From: Ahaetulla prasina
Lineage: Eukaryota; Chordata; Lepidosauria; Squamata; Colubridae
Assembly (NCBI RefSeq): GCF_028640845.1
Contig: NC_080541.1
Coordinates: 179,096,502-179,160,501, forward strand
Direction: 5' to 3'
Length of the DNA: 64,000 nucleotides
Below the pieces are notes generated by a model, which saw nothing but the letters and a program-made list of their open reading frames with translations, was not told the origin of the DNA and made no database searches. Both the position numbers and the translations under genes were made by a program. Shown one piece after another: positions 1 through 11,512 of the stretch; the stretch's first letter is position 1, and every line of letters begins with the position of its first letter.

Positions 1-30
1 CCTGTCAATTAATTAAAATAGCTTTAGTTT

Positions 31-220
31 TGTTATGTATTCATGTATGTACCTTTAAATATTTGAGCGGGAAATCAGCACGTTGCTGATTGGACAAAGT
101 CTCCAGCAGAACTGTATAAAAGGAGAGGTTTTTTCCCCAGCCTGTTGCTGGGTTCACCCTATATTAAAGAGCTGTTGTCACTACCCTGGTCTCCAGCCTC
201 GTTACTTCCAGAACCTAACA
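31..220 (+). repeat. 5' LTR of the Gypsy element
   Basis: 190 bp, TG...CA ends. A TATA box (TATAAAAG, 115-122) marks the promoter, and an ATTAAA at 163-168 is a likely poly(A) signal, so U3, R and U5 are all compressed into this short LTR. No difference from the 3' copy was seen on direct reading. Confidence 0.95.
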
Positions 221-221
221 T

Positions 222-239
222 TGGCGACGAGGGTGGGAT
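222..239 (+). promoter_or_regulatory. Primer binding site, tRNA-Ser(GCU) type
   Basis: One base after the 5' LTR, the sequence TGGCGACGAGGGTGGGAT is complementary to the 3' end of vertebrate tRNA-Ser(GCU), as I remember that tRNA, at 17 of 18 positions. The one mismatch would be a G-U pair. It primes minus-strand DNA synthesis. Confidence 0.7.
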
Positions 240-317
240 ATCGAGGCTAAGGAGAACCAGAACCGAGCTGAAGCACGATAGACCCGAACCCAGCAAACTC
301 AGGGCAGAAAAGCGGAG

Positions 318-3300
318 ATGGCCAGTTACACTCCGCCCGCACCGTTTGACCCGGCTAAAGAGAAATGGGGAACGTATATGACCCGTTTCGAAAGCTTTCT
401 AGAAGCCAACGAACTGCAAGGAGTTCCAGATAACCGAAAAAGGGCTTATTTCTTAAGCCACTGTGGTCCGGAGGTCATTGATATCGCGGAAGCCCTGGCA
501 GAGCCATCGCCGTTGCAGTCGGTGTCGTGGCCAACTCTACAGACGTTACTGAAAAACCACTTCGCACCAACGCCGTCCAAATACGTGCGGCGGTTTGAAT
601 TCGGAGAGCGAAGGCAGTTGGAGGGCGAATCCATCGGTGACTACATGGCCGCCCTAAGAAAAGCGTCCAAGGACTGCGGATACCGCGACCTAGACGAGGT
701 GCTCCTCGAGCAACTCATCCGAGGGGTCAAAGACATCCGTTTGCGGCGACGGCTGCTAGCAAAGAGCAACCTGACGCTGGCCAACGCTCTGGACGAAGCC
801 AGAGCACATGAAATGTCCACCCAAGCGGCAGAGACACTGCAGAAGCCGGTCCCACCAAAGGCGAGCGCGAAGGCAACTCCGGTGCACCAGGAGGAGGTTC
901 AGACCGAATCCGACGGTGAAGATGAGGAAGGGGTCTGCCGCACCGAGAAACGCGACAAAGGGGACCGAGACGAATGCGGAAGCTGCGGGGGTCAACACCA
1001 GCGCCAACGCTGCAAGTTTAAGGACGCGACATGTCGGCGGTGTGGGAAGAAAGGGCACCTAGCTCAAGTTTGTCGAGCGGCCCAACCTTCCCGCCGAAAA
1101 TTCAAATCGGCCAATCAGAGCGCGGAATCGGCAAGGCGACCCGCGATTGGCTCAAACAAAAAAGGCGCGGATTCCAACCAAACAACTGTGGTCATAGGCC
1201 GCGCCTCGACCCAAGTGGAGAAGAAGATCTTCACCAAACCAAAAATAGAGGGAGTACGGTGCCGGCTCGAAGTAGACACGGGATCAGCGATCACCATCAT
1301 GTCCTGGGACACTTTGGCAAAGTCGTTGCCGTCCGTCGCGAAGCGCCACCTGCAAGCACAACGGCTACGAGTCCACGACTACCAGGGGAATCGCATCCCT
1401 GTTCGAGGGACCACCTCCGTCCGAGTCGAGTACGGTCCACACAAGAAGACCCTGCCCATCACGATCGTCGAAGGGACCCTGCCCAGTCTGTTGGGACTAG
1501 ACTGGTTTCGTGCCCTGGGCATGGGAGTGACTGGCATCTACAGAAGTGACTGTAACCTGAAAGACATTCTCTTTAACGAGTTCGAAGATGTCTTCAAGGA
1601 CTGCCTGGGCAAGTACAAGGGGACCCCTATTTCCTTCAACTTAGACCCCCAGGTAGCCCCCATTAGGCTTAAGGCGAGGAGAGTCCCTTTTGCCCTAAAA
1701 CCAAAAATCGATAAGGAGCTGGATAAGCTCATAAATCAGGGGATTTTGGTGCCAGTCGATCACGCAAAGTGGGAGACGCCAATCGTCACCCCAATAAAGC
1801 CGGACGGGTCAATTAGAATTTGCGCTGACTACAAGGCGACGCTTAACAAAGCCTTACAGAAAAGCGCTTACCCGGTTCCCGTGGTGCAACACTTATTGCA
1901 CTCTTTGGGGCAAGGGCAAGTCTTTGCAAAGTTAGACTTGGCCCAAGCCTACCAACAACTGCCCGTAGACGCCCGCACAGCCGAAGCCCAAACGATTGTA
2001 ACGCACAGGGGGGCCTTCAAGTGCACCCGATTGCAATTTGGGGTGAGTGTGGCACCAGGGCTGTTCCAAAACCTAATGGAACGACTACTGCAGGGGCTCC
2101 CAGGGGTAGTACCCTACTTCGATGATGTCCTAATTTCAGGGGAAAACATAGAGGAATTGGGGGAGCGTTTAAGAAAGGTTTTGGGCATATTCCGGACAGC
2201 CGGATTAAAAGTCAAGGCAAACAAATGCCAGATAGGGGTCGAATCCGTCGATTTCTTGGGCTACCGGATAGACAAGAAAGGAATTCACCCTACTGAGAGC
2301 AAGGTCAAGGCAATTAGGAAGGCTCCAGCGCCCAAAAACAAAGCAGAGCTGCAGGCATTCCTGGGGTTGGTGAATTTTTACGCGGTCTTTTTAAAGAACA
2401 AAGCAACCATTGCCGAACCGCTGCATAGGCTTTTAGGGAAAAATACTGTCTGGTCTTGGGGGAAGTCGGAAAATAGGGCTTTTGAAGCAGTAAAGAACCT
2501 GCTCTCAAGTGATAGCCTGCTCATCCAATATCACAACTCATTACCCCTAGTGCTGGTTTGCGATGCCTCCCCTTATGGGGTGGGGGCTGTACTCAGCCAT
2601 AGACTTCCAAACGGCACAGAAGCCCCTATAGCTTTCTACTCTAGAACGATGTCCTCCCCAGAGAGAAACTACAGCCAATTAGATAAAGAAGCACTAGCCA
2701 TTGTGTCAGGGGTTAAAAAATTCCACGAATATGTCTTTGGGCGGGATTTTGAAATCGTGACTGACCACAGACCGCTACTAGGGATACTGGCTGGCGACCG
2801 CCCAACGCCTGTGGCACTTTCGCCACGCTTGACCCGATGGACTATATTCTTAGCCGCTTATTCGTACAAGCTGCAGCATCGACCAGGAAAAGAAGTGGGG
2901 CATGCGGACGCGTTAAGCCGATGCCCACTACCAGGGGCAACCGAAGACCCCACTCCGGGAACGCCCATCCTACTTATTGACTCTTTGGACTCTGGCCCAG
3001 TCACATCTAAGGAAGTGGCTCGGGCATCATACCGGGACATTGTGTTAAGGACTGTACTCGGTTGGGTACAGAGAGGGTGGCCCGCTGCGCCGGGCGAACG
3101 GTTCAAAGAATTTGTTAAAAAACGAGATGAGCTCTCGGCTCAAGGGGGGTGCCTGTTATGGGGTGATCGTGTAATAATTCCTGATAAATTAAGGGGAAAG
3201 GTATTGGACCTCCTCCACGAGGGTCACCCAGGGATCGTAAGGATGAAGGGTTAGCTAGAAGCTATGTGGTGGCCACTCATGGACGCAGAGATTGCTGAGA

Positions 3301-4406
3301 GGGTAGGGAAATGCCAGGCTTGCCAAGAGTCCAGACCTCTACCCCCAACGGCCCCAGTCAGGGAATGGGAAAAGCCCCAAGGGCCCTGGTCAAGAATCCA
3401 CATTGATTTTGCTGGCCCTTTCCACGCCAAACGCTTCCTAGTGGTTGTTGATGCATTCTCTAAATGGTTGGAGATCATACTCATGAAATCCACTACGGCC
3501 GAAGCAGTAATCGCAGCCCTGCGCCACCTATTCGCAACTCACGGGTTGCCGGACACTCTGGTGTCCGACAATGGGCCGCAATTCACGGCAGCCCAGTTTG
3601 AAGAATACCTGGCAGAGGAGGGCATCCGACATGCCCTCTCTGCGCCTTTCCACCCTGCGTCGAATGGCCTTGCAGAGCGTTCCGTCCGGAGCGCTAAGGA
3701 GGCATTGTCCAGGCTCAAGCCAGGTGACTGGCAAACAAAGATAGATTTCTTTCTGGCCGTTCAGCACAGAACCCCAAGCACGGCTACAGGCAGAAGCCCA
3801 GCCAAATTATTGATGGGACGGAAACTCCGGTGCCCACTGGACCGTTTGAATCCCCATTACACACCAGAGGGTTACAAGGGGGAACTAGAAAAAACAAGGG
3901 AAATGGGCATAGGCGACCGGGTGTGGGCCCGAAACTATGGGGACGGCCCTAGTTGGCTCGCAGGACAAATCATAAAGACAACCGGCCCAAAATCGTATTT
4001 GGTAGAGCTACAAGACAATCGAGTGTGGAGGCGCCACATAGATCAGATAAGGAAACGAATAACTGATCAAACCGAACCAAATAAAACAGATCATGACCAA
4101 TATCCGTTTGAATTCACAGCTGACAATGACCCGGGGGAGGCGCAAGACTTAGCTGAGGTCCCAGAGTTCCAGCGACGCCATCAGGTTCCCGAGGGAAACA
4201 GCAGGGAAAATTACAAAAGTAATCCAAGGCCGGATGGCCAAGAAAAAGAGGCTGCCAATAATCCAGGGCCCGTTGGCCCAGAGAAAGAGCTGGGAGGAGA
4301 AAACAGCCCCTCCGACCAGCTCAAAACACCACCCAGAACTGAACCGCGCAGGTCAGAAAGAACTAGGAGACGCCCAGGTTATTTGCGTGACTACGTCGAA
4401 AAATAA
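318..4406 (+). pseudogene. Gypsy gag-pol polyprotein, interrupted by one stop
   Basis: One continuous reading frame holds gag and pol without a frameshift between them. Residue positions from the ATG at 318: Gag matrix/capsid-like region 1-170; CCHC zinc knuckle starting CRRCGKKGH at 239-252; aspartic protease DTGSA at 320; reverse transcriptase YFDD at 600-603; RNase H with catalytic-type Asp at 749 and 816; integrase HHCC finger with His 967 and 970 and CQAC further on; integrase core with HIDFAG and SDNGPQF. A TAG at 3252-3254 breaks the frame inside the integrase zinc finger, and the same frame resumes at once (Met at 3264) and runs 380 codons to 4406. The residues immediately around the stop do not fit the family while both sides do, which suggests two small compensating indels. 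The copy would make a truncated polyprotein without integrase unless the stop is read through. Confidence 0.9.
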
Positions 4407-4445
4407 CATGTAAATAAATATGTAAATAGAGGCAAAGTGTTTTCT

Positions 4446-4458
4446 GGGAGGGGAGGAG
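4446..4458 (+). promoter_or_regulatory. Polypurine tract
   Basis: Thirteen purines (GGGAGGGGAGGAG) directly abut the 3' LTR, the expected plus-strand primer site. Confidence 0.85.
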
Positions 4459-4648
4459 TGTTATGTATTCATGTATGTACCTTTAAATATTTGAGCGGGA
4501 AATCAGCACGTTGCTGATTGGACAAAGTCTCCAGCAGAACTGTATAAAAGGAGAGGTTTTTTCCCCAGCCTGTTGCTGGGTTCACCCTATATTAAAGAGC
4601 TGTTGTCACTACCCTGGTCTCCAGCCTCGTTACTTCCAGAACCTAACA
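4459..4648 (+). repeat. 3' LTR of the Gypsy element
   Basis: 190 bp, indistinguishable by eye from the 5' LTR, followed directly by the target duplication AGTTT. Confidence 0.95.
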
Positions 4649-4809
4649 AGTTTCCTTAAACTCATCTCATTTTGCTTTAGAGTTGCCTTCTCCTGTCAAA
4701 TTTTCAATCTTGTCCATCATGATTCTAGCTGGGTGGCTTCTGCAAAGACTATCTGCAGTGGCAGCTGAAGACCAGCCAGGACTATCTTTCTTCCTCCAAT
4801 AGCAATACC

Positions 4810-4850
4810 CTCTGTGGCTGAGCCTCTGTGGCTCTGAGCCTCTGTGGCTC
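4810..4850 (+). repeat. Short triplication at the SINE head
   Basis: The motif CTCTGTGGCT occurs three times in tandem with GAGC spacers just where the tRNA-like SINE head begins. The last copy forms the start of the SINE A box, so this looks like a small tandem duplication of the SINE 5' end or insertion slippage. Confidence 0.6.
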
Positions 4851-5131
4851 AGACTGCTAATGCAGTCTGTTATTAACAGCAGCTGCCTGCAATTACTGCA
4901 GGTTCTAGTCCCACCAGGCCCAAGGTTGACTCAGCCTTCCATCCTTTATAAGGTAGGTAAAATGAGGACCCAGATTATTGGGGGCAATAAGTTGACTTTG
5001 TATATAAATATACAAATAGAATGAAGACTATTGCTAACATAGTGTAAACCTCCCTGAGTCTTCGGAGAAGAGCGGGATATAAATGCAAATAAAATAAAAA
5101 TAAATAAATAAATAAATAAATAGTACTTAAG
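4841..5131 (+). mobile_element. tRNA-derived SINE with L2-like tail
   Basis: The head carries a pol III A box (TGGCTCAGACTGC, near 4845) and B box (GGTTCTAGTCC, near 4902). The body reads into a 3' part with CCTGAGTCTTCGGAGAAG followed by (AAAT)n. That 3' part matches the ends of the L2-type LINEs at 43064 and 55800 in this window, so the SINE probably uses L2 machinery. A second copy lies on the minus strand at 14403-14664. Confidence 0.8.
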
Positions 5132-5490
5132 ACTTATATACCGCTCACAGGGCTTTAAAGCAGTGGTGAAATCTAATTTTTTTTTACTACCGGTTCTGTG
5201 GGCATGGCCTAGTGGTGTGGCTTGGTGGGCATGGCAGGGGAAGGATACTGCAAAATTCCCATTCCCTCCCCACTCCTGGGGGAAGGTTATTGCAAAGTCT
5301 CCATTCCAAAGTCTCACTCTGGGGCCAGCCAGAAGTGGTATTTGCCAGTTCTCCGAACTATTCAAAATTTCTGCTACGGGTTCTCCAGAACCTGTCAGAA
5401 CCTGCTGGATTTCACCCCTGTTTTACAGCCTCTCTAAGCGGTTTACAGAGTCAGCATATTGTCCCCAACAATCTGCCATTTGCCTCATCT
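5132..5490. repeat. Older interspersed repeat split by a MITE
   Basis: Starts ACTTAAGACTTATATACCGC and resumes after the MITE with CTCTCTAAGCGGTTTACAGAG. A homologous copy is at 24905-25110. The family was not identified; it resembles the 3' part of a LINE or SINE consensus that is common in snakes. Confidence 0.6.
5161..5420. mobile_element. hAT-like MITE
   Basis: 260 bp. Ends CAGTGGTGAAATC and GATTTCACCCCTG are terminal inverted repeats. Flanking 8-bp duplication CTTTAAAG (5153-5160) and TTTTACAG (5421-5428), diverged but alignable. Related copies at 7844-8047 and 41019-41387 share the internal TGGTGGGC and CCAGAACC blocks. No transposase frame, so it moved in trans. Confidence 0.8.
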
Positions 5491-6268
5491 TTCAACAAAA
5501 ACTACAAAGGATCCATCACTCATATACAAACTGCTTATCATAAACTTTGGAGAGTAATTCAGTACACCCTGCACAAAGGAAGATGTAATTGCTCCAAAGC
5601 TGCCTGCTCTTTTGAACCATCTAAAAACTTCGCGTGCCAAAGGGCTAGTCTCAGTGTCTTATGTGGTGGGTAGTCGCAAAACCTGAAAGCAATAATGGAG
5701 AAGCTTCATCTCACATCATGGCTCACAGTCGTTCCATGGACACCCAAACTGCTTGCACAAGGCAAATGAGACTATTTTCTTACTATTATAACAACTCATG
5801 GCATAAATTATCCAAATCAATTCATGCAGGCTTTCTAACTTACAAATAAACAGTGAAACTACCACTACCCACGGTGTGCTGGAAATCTAGCAAATCAGTC
5901 TTGTAAAAAGAAAAAATGAATTGTGTTACAGAGGTGCTTTTGAACTAGAGAAAAGTTGGACAGAAATGATGTAATAGCTGCCCCCCTCTCCATTATGAAC
6001 TTAGAAAGGGACCGTTAGTGTAGTCAAACACACTGCAACCTTGAAAGCATTGTGGAATATTGTTTTTAACTTTCTTGAAGAAATATAATTGTACATTTGT
6101 GTATACATTTAAAATGAGTGATACTGTCAGTCCTGGAAGCCATCTTTTACTTTGGATCTTCAGGTCTGCTAAATTTAGTGCTGTGGGAAACTGGGAGGGG
6201 GGATTGTATGGAGTTGGAGAGATATCTAGCTGATATCTAGCCATAATAACTTTCTTTTCTTTGAGAGT
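5491..6268. other. KCNC4 intron 1 sequence, no feature seen
   Basis: AT-rich sequence without a convincing open frame, RNA gene or recognisable repeat. The short frames here have no family features. Confidence 0.5.
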
Positions 6269-6273
6269 CAAGG

Positions 6274-6830
6274 TGTGGTGGTCCGCCAGCAGCCTGCAGA
6301 GCTGGCAATGGAGTCAGACAGCGATGAGGCTGAGGTGGGGCCAGGACCATCAGGGAGTGAGGTGCGGACTCCAGAGCCTCCAGAGATTGATAGTAGCGAG
6401 GCAGAGGAACAGGAGGAACCTGTTCCTAATGCAGCCATGAGAAGAGCTGTCAGAAGGCAAGAGCAACTCAAGCAAAGAGGACAACTTGGGAATAGAGCCA
6501 AGAGATGATTGGCTCCTCCTATAAGGCTTAAAACAGACCAGCAACAGTGTTTGGGCTTTGCCAGAAAACGTTGGTAGCTTCATCTTCTTCTTCATCTACG
6601 TCTTGCATTTATTTTTGTGACTTCTGAACGTTTGCCAAGAAAGACCTTTGGCAGTTTGCCTAACTGGACCAAGGTTTGCGATAGGACTGAGGAATTTGTG
6701 TTGGGAGGAATTTGCTTTAATTTAGTTGAACTACGCTGGGAATGAAGTAATTCTCAGCTGTCCGCATAAAGTTTGTTTGTTTTTTCACTGACTGAGTTTC
6801 CTACTATCTACTTGGGCCTGGGTCACAACA
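6274..6830 (+). mobile_element. Solo LTR (557 bp)
   Basis: Begins TGTGGTGG and ends TCACAACA, and is flanked by a perfect 5-bp duplication CAAGG (6269-6273 and 6831-6835), the signature of an LTR left after LTR-LTR recombination. A TATAAGG at about 6519-6525 can serve as promoter and GCATAAAG near 6766 is a weak poly(A)-like signal. The U3 part holds an acidic open frame of about 77 codons ending at 6508. No internal gag or pol is attached. It is unrelated to the Gypsy LTR at 31. Confidence 0.75.
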
Positions 6831-6905
6831 CAAGGACATCCTGCCCTGCACCTGGAATGGTGTGACTGGGAGGCATCTTCAGTTGGGACCGTGCATTGAT
6901 TGAGC

Positions 6906-7080
6906 TAGTAGTAGGTTCCACTTACCTTTGCTACTGGTTGGGAATTGTGAGTGCGTGCGGTTGCACTTTGCTCACGGCCCTTCTGCGCATGCATGATGAC
7001 GTCCAGGCAGGTGTGCGGAGCCTCTCGCTGCTGCCACTACCGGTTCGTCCGAACCAGGGTGAACCGGTAGAAACCCACTG
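6906..7080. mobile_element. hAT-like MITE, GGTTCTACTTACC subfamily
   Basis: Ends TAGTAGTAGGTTCC and GAAACCCACTG resemble the inverted ends of copies at 15250 and 22697. Flanks GATTGAGC and GATTGGAC match at 6 of 8 positions. Contains the inner CGCATGCA and GAACCGGT blocks typical of this group. Confidence 0.7.
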
Positions 7081-7843
7081 GATTGGACCATGTGATGGCC
7101 ATGATGAGGCAGGGACTTGCACTTTCTTTTGGGTGGAGGAACCTGGAAGCTTTCAGATTTGGGTTTTCCCAGATGTGCCAATATGACATTTCTAATAAAA
7201 TGGAACTTTGAGGAACTTCTAGCCTCAGAGTCTTCTTTCATTGGGGGTTTTACTTAGAACCCTGACAGCTATTATGTATATGAGTCTTAACTGCTTCTGT
7301 TTAATCCAGCTATATGTTACCTTTCTATTTCAGTGGATAAAAATAACTACACTACAAAATATTAGAGTGTTTTAAAATCAAGATCAAAATTAAAGAATGG
7401 TAAAACCCTAATAACAAAAATAAAATAAAAATAAAGCCTTACTCAAGCCAAGCTTTATTCTCAACAAGTATCTAAATTGCACTAGATTACTAGAAACATT
7501 CCTACCTGCTGGGACCATAACCAACTCACTTAATCTAGGATTAGGAGCAAACTGTGAAATTAGAAATTATGTCCCCAGGCAGAATGGAGCCTGGACACTT
7601 TCCTTACCAATGTAACCATTGCTCATTTGCTCTCCAGTCATTCCATAGATAACCAGTTTTTACTGAAATATAAGACAACGCTTATATGATCCATTTAGCA
7701 AACAACAATTAAGCAAATCATGTGTGAATCAGATGTGTACCAGTGTGTTGCAATGATTCTCCATTACAGAACTCACCCTTGGAGTTCTGGTATCACAACC
7801 ATCAAGGATACCTGTGGGGAGGAAAGTCCAAGGTGCCTCTCAT

Positions 7844-8047
7844 CAGTGGTAGGTTGTGGCTTGGTGGGCGTAGCAGGGGAAGGATACTGCAAAATCACTA
7901 TTTCCTCCCAATCAGCTGGGATTTGGGAGGCAGAAAATAGATGGGGGTGGAGCCAGTCAGAATTTTTACTACCTGTTCTCCGAACAACTCAAAATTTTTG
8001 CTACCAGTTCTCCAGAATTGGTCAGAACCTGCTGAAACCCACCTCTG
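7844..8047. mobile_element. hAT-like MITE
   Basis: 204 bp. Ends CAGTGGTAGG and CCCACCTCTG, with a perfect 8-bp target duplication CCTCTCAT at 7836-7843 and 8048-8055. Same family as 5161-5420 and 41019-41387. Confidence 0.85.
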
Positions 8048-8480
8048 CCTCTCATGCTGAAATTCCGAAATCCTCCACACACTTGCTCCTATATCTACAC
8101 AAACAGTGAGGTTCCTAACAATTAGAGTCCTACTTGCATGTTGATATACATGATGGAAGGATGGAATGATGTTTCTGTGGTCTACCTATCTTGGTTGCTT
8201 GTCCTGGATACCAAAGATATGTCTTAAATTCCTGTCTTCGGCCATTTTCCACTACTGGGCTTCCATCAACTCCCTATGCGGTTCCTTATGATTAAGGACA
8301 GCTGTTTCCTTCGCTTGTTCTTTTTCCCCTCATGAAAGGGTTTGTTTGCCTTGCTAGGAGGATGAGGGTGTTTTTCTCCCCATGGCCAGTTTGGAGAAAC
8401 TACCCCACAATCAGGATTACGATGGAGATTTCTTGAGATTCTGTCTGGCAGGTTATATTATGCCCTCTGTGGGTCTATTG

Positions 8481-8580
8481 CAATGCTTTTCAAACTTGGC
8501 AACTTTAAGATCAACTAACTGGGAAATTCTGACAGCTGGAAGTTCCAGTATCTTAATGTTGGCAAGTTTGAAAAACAGTG
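8481..8580. mobile_element. MITE relic, TTCAAACTTGGCAACTTTAAG type
   Basis: Inverted ends CTTTTCAAACTTGGCAAC and TTGGCAAGTTTGAAAAACAG. Same family as 19890-20034. No clean target duplication. Its right end touches the target duplication of the next MITE. Confidence 0.65.
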
Positions 8581-8588
8581 CCCTACAG

Positions 8589-8788
8589 CAGGGCTCTCCA
8601 ACCCCCAGTCTGTGGACTCTCCAACCCCCAGGCACCGGTCCGCGGCATGCCAGAAACTGGTCTGTGCAAACAAGCGAAGCCCCACCTGCAGGATGCACGC
8701 AGCATGTGAAACCACACCCCTGCTGGTCTGTGAAAAACCTATCTCCATGGAACTGGTCCCTGGTGCCCAAAAGATTGGGGGGCCACTG
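8589..8788. mobile_element. hAT-like MITE, GGTCCGCGGC type
   Basis: 200 bp with ends CAGGGCTCTCCAAC and GGGGGGCCACTG and flanks CCCTACAG (8581-8588) and CCCTACGA (8789-8796). A fragment of the same family lies reversed near 53405. Confidence 0.7.
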
Positions 8789-8799
8789 CCCTACGAGGA

Positions 8800-10025
8800 G
8801 ATGAAGAGAGGTGGGAGTCAACAAAATGGCTGTTGTGTAATGAGAGATGGATGGAAGGCAGACGACTGTATGAACAAATAGATATATTTTGGGGATGAAG
8901 TTGTCACAAGGTGTTCACATGACTTTCCTTTACACTAGAACTTCTTAGGAAAAAGGGGTTTTCTGCACTAGCTAATGATAAAAGCACTTTGCAAGACATC
9001 CCATTCATGTTTTATTCACTGCTTAAACATTTTTTTTTAATTCAGTAATGATATTTGATAAACGTTGAGATAACTTTGCTGACTTTTTTCCCTAGGTTTT
9101 TTTTTAAAATCCTTATCATAGTTGGAAAAAAGCCTGGAAATGAAGAATTGAACCACAATTGCCAACTGTTGTCAATTCTTTTAGAGTGCAGTGGAATCAA
9201 CCAGAACAGGCTGGTCAGATGCTAATATATATTTTGTCTTCTTTAATTTAGGCAATGTTGGATGTTCTTATGTAATGGCTCTGTGCCCTGGAAATCCATG
9301 TTTCTTTCCAAATTCTTTAACTGACCTTGGCATTAGGTCACTTATTTTTATCTTCTCCAACAGGTTGAAATATTTTCCTAATTAATAACACTGATTCTTT
9401 CCTTTAAAAAAGAAACAGCAAGGTTTAAAAAGGTAATTAGCTACTGAGAGAAAACTGAACAGAAATAGCCCTGTTTTCATGGATTTATAACAAGCTGGAA
9501 GGAGGCTGTCCTCACTCTCCATTTGCTAGATACTGGTGATCCTTATTAGCAAAATTGTTTATTTCTCACCTATGATCAAGTTTTTATCACCTGGCCATGA
9601 AGAATAATAAGAGGTGGTTTTTTTTCCCTTAAGTAGGCAAGATTCAACCAAAGGTGATGCAGAAAAATCCAGAAGATGGTTTTCAACAAATCTATTTATA
9701 TCTTCTAATCAACGGTAATTGTGGAAATCTAAGACTTTTGAGAATAAAATAGTTATAAATTCTATTTAAAACTAATCTTTTGGGGATATAAAAGCCTAAA
9801 TTATCTGAATTTAGGTAAAAGAAAATATTTTGGATAAATGTTATTGGCACTTCCCAGTTAACCCTCCCTATGGAATATATATTTTGAAGTGAACTTTATT
9901 AGAAGCAAAAGTAGGTTCAGAGTTTACACTTTTAAATCTTACTATGTTCTTCATCCAAGTGTTATACACAAGATGGAAAGCTCAGAATATGTATGGCAGA
10001 ATGTACATATACCATGTGACAAGAA
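8800..10025. other. KCNC4 intron 1 sequence, no feature seen
   Basis: AT-rich with short homopolymer runs. No gene, RNA or clear repeat was recognised. Confidence 0.5.
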
Positions 10026-10029
10026 ATTC

Positions 10030-10157
10030 ATTACTGGAGGTTTTCAAAAAGAGATTGAACAATCATTTGTCCAAAATGATATAGGTTCTCCAGCTTGAGC
10101 AAGGGTTGGGCTAAAAGACCTCCAAGGTCCCTTCCATTCCTGTTATTCTATGTTCTA
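10030..10157 (+). mobile_element. CR1 LINE 3' end
   Basis: Carries the squamate CR1 3' terminus: GATTGAACAATCATTTGTCC, then AAGACCTCCAAGGTCCCTTCC and an ATTCTATG-like end. Heavily 5'-truncated. Longer copies of the same family occur at 21272 (minus) and 60295 (plus). Confidence 0.8.
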
Positions 10158-10159
10158 AA

Positions 10160-11512
10160 GCAGATATATGGATATTTGTTTCTTGAGTGTAAAATATATG
10201 CTTGTATTGCAAAAATAAACTTTAAAAAGCTTGATTGGGAATAAAAATGATATATTTCTATTAAAATGCACAAAGTGTTTATTTCTTTAAAAAAAGGGAA
10301 ACAGAATCTCTATAGAAGACTAATACAGGGATTTCTAGCAGATCTCAATTTGTACCAGCAAGGTATTGCTGATTTGTTTGCATGTTATTGAAAATATTAA
10401 GGGTAAATTAATTCAGATATGGGAAAACTATAGAAAAACAGCATATAGCAGAATAGAATGAAAAATACAGGACAAAAGTAAGTCTAGTAAGTTTCTTTGA
10501 TGTTTATTGTGTGGGTGTACGTGTATGTAAACATGCAGACACAACAGAATTTTAATTGTTTGGACAAATGAAATCTTTCTTGATGGAGCTCCTGTTGGAT
10601 GTCTCACAGTTTAGGAGGAAATTTTCTGCACCAAACTTAATTCAGAGTACAGAAATTAGCTACCTAATTTCAATGGAAAAATCATTTTCCTGTTATTATT
10701 ATTTAATAATGGAGAATTAGAAATGTCTAACTAATACCACGGGATCTGCCAGTACTATCCCTCTTCTGAGGTACACTACATCTTACACCGCTAGTAAATT
10801 CAGAGCATCTGGCAATCCTGCAGCTAGAAAAAGAGAATATACAAAGGTGGGGGGATTTAATTAGGCTTTCTCCAAACTCTGTCAAATGTTGGATTCAATG
10901 GGAGGAAAAAAAAACTCTGTTCCAAGGGTGCGGTGGTAAGCAGATTTTTCCAAACCTCCAAAAAGACCCCTAAATATAAGCTCTGTTCTTGTCTGCAGAG
11001 TACCTGTGTGCAGTACTGATAAATAACGGGAACATAAAACAGCTAAGTCTTCGTCATGCACAATAAAAACACATACACAATGAAAAAGAGCATGACGTGT
11101 TGTTCCCTGTATCAGAAATGGCAAATAAAGGGGAAAGGAAGAGAAGGAAAGCAGCAGCAGAGCAAGCAGGGGTCACTCTCAGGTGAAGAACTACACTGAA
11201 AACTTTGAGAGCTTGAAATGTAAAGCAACTACAGTAGTAAATCTGCAAAGAAACATACTGAGGGAGGGAGGAGGGCTTTTTTGTTGTGCATGTCCCCATA
11301 CCCAAGTAATTCATTCAATCTTCCCCAATCAGATATGCTACAATACAGTGCCTGGTGATTGGTAATGTTGCCTGGGAATGATGGGGCTTGTAGTCCTACA
11401 TATCAGAAGGGCATCCAATTGTATCCTAGGCATTAGAAGTGGGGCACATACCTACCCACCTACCCATCCACCCTAGGAAACCGGCTCTCCCTGCCCTCTC
11501 TTACTGACTCAC
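10160..11512. other. Start of KCNC4 intron 1, no separate feature
   Basis: Sequence immediately downstream of the KCNC4 exon 1 donor. No second KCNC4 exon (S1-S6) was found anywhere to the left edge, so intron 1 exceeds 11.5 kb. Confidence 0.6.

Larger units (their letters stand above)
31..4648 (+). mobile_element. Full-length Ty3/Gypsy LTR retrotransposon
   Basis: A complete LTR element of 4,618 bp. Two 190-bp LTRs begin TGTTATG and end CCTAACA and look identical base for base. The element is flanked by a perfect 5-bp target duplication, AGTTT at 26-30 and 4649-4653. A primer binding site follows the 5' LTR and a purine tract precedes the 3' LTR. Domain order gag, zinc knuckle, protease, RT, RNase H, integrase identifies Ty3/Gypsy. 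No chromodomain is evident at the C-terminus. It lies in KCNC4 intron 1, antisense to that gene. Identical LTRs mean a recent insertion, although the pol frame holds one stop codon. The clade within Gypsy is not certain; it resembles the K02A2.6-like vertebrate group. Confidence 0.95.

Noticed and set aside
11360..11400. ZNF143-like ACTACAA motif and a second GTTGCC half site
   Set aside because: Spacing does not fit the full motif and it may be part of an old repeat.
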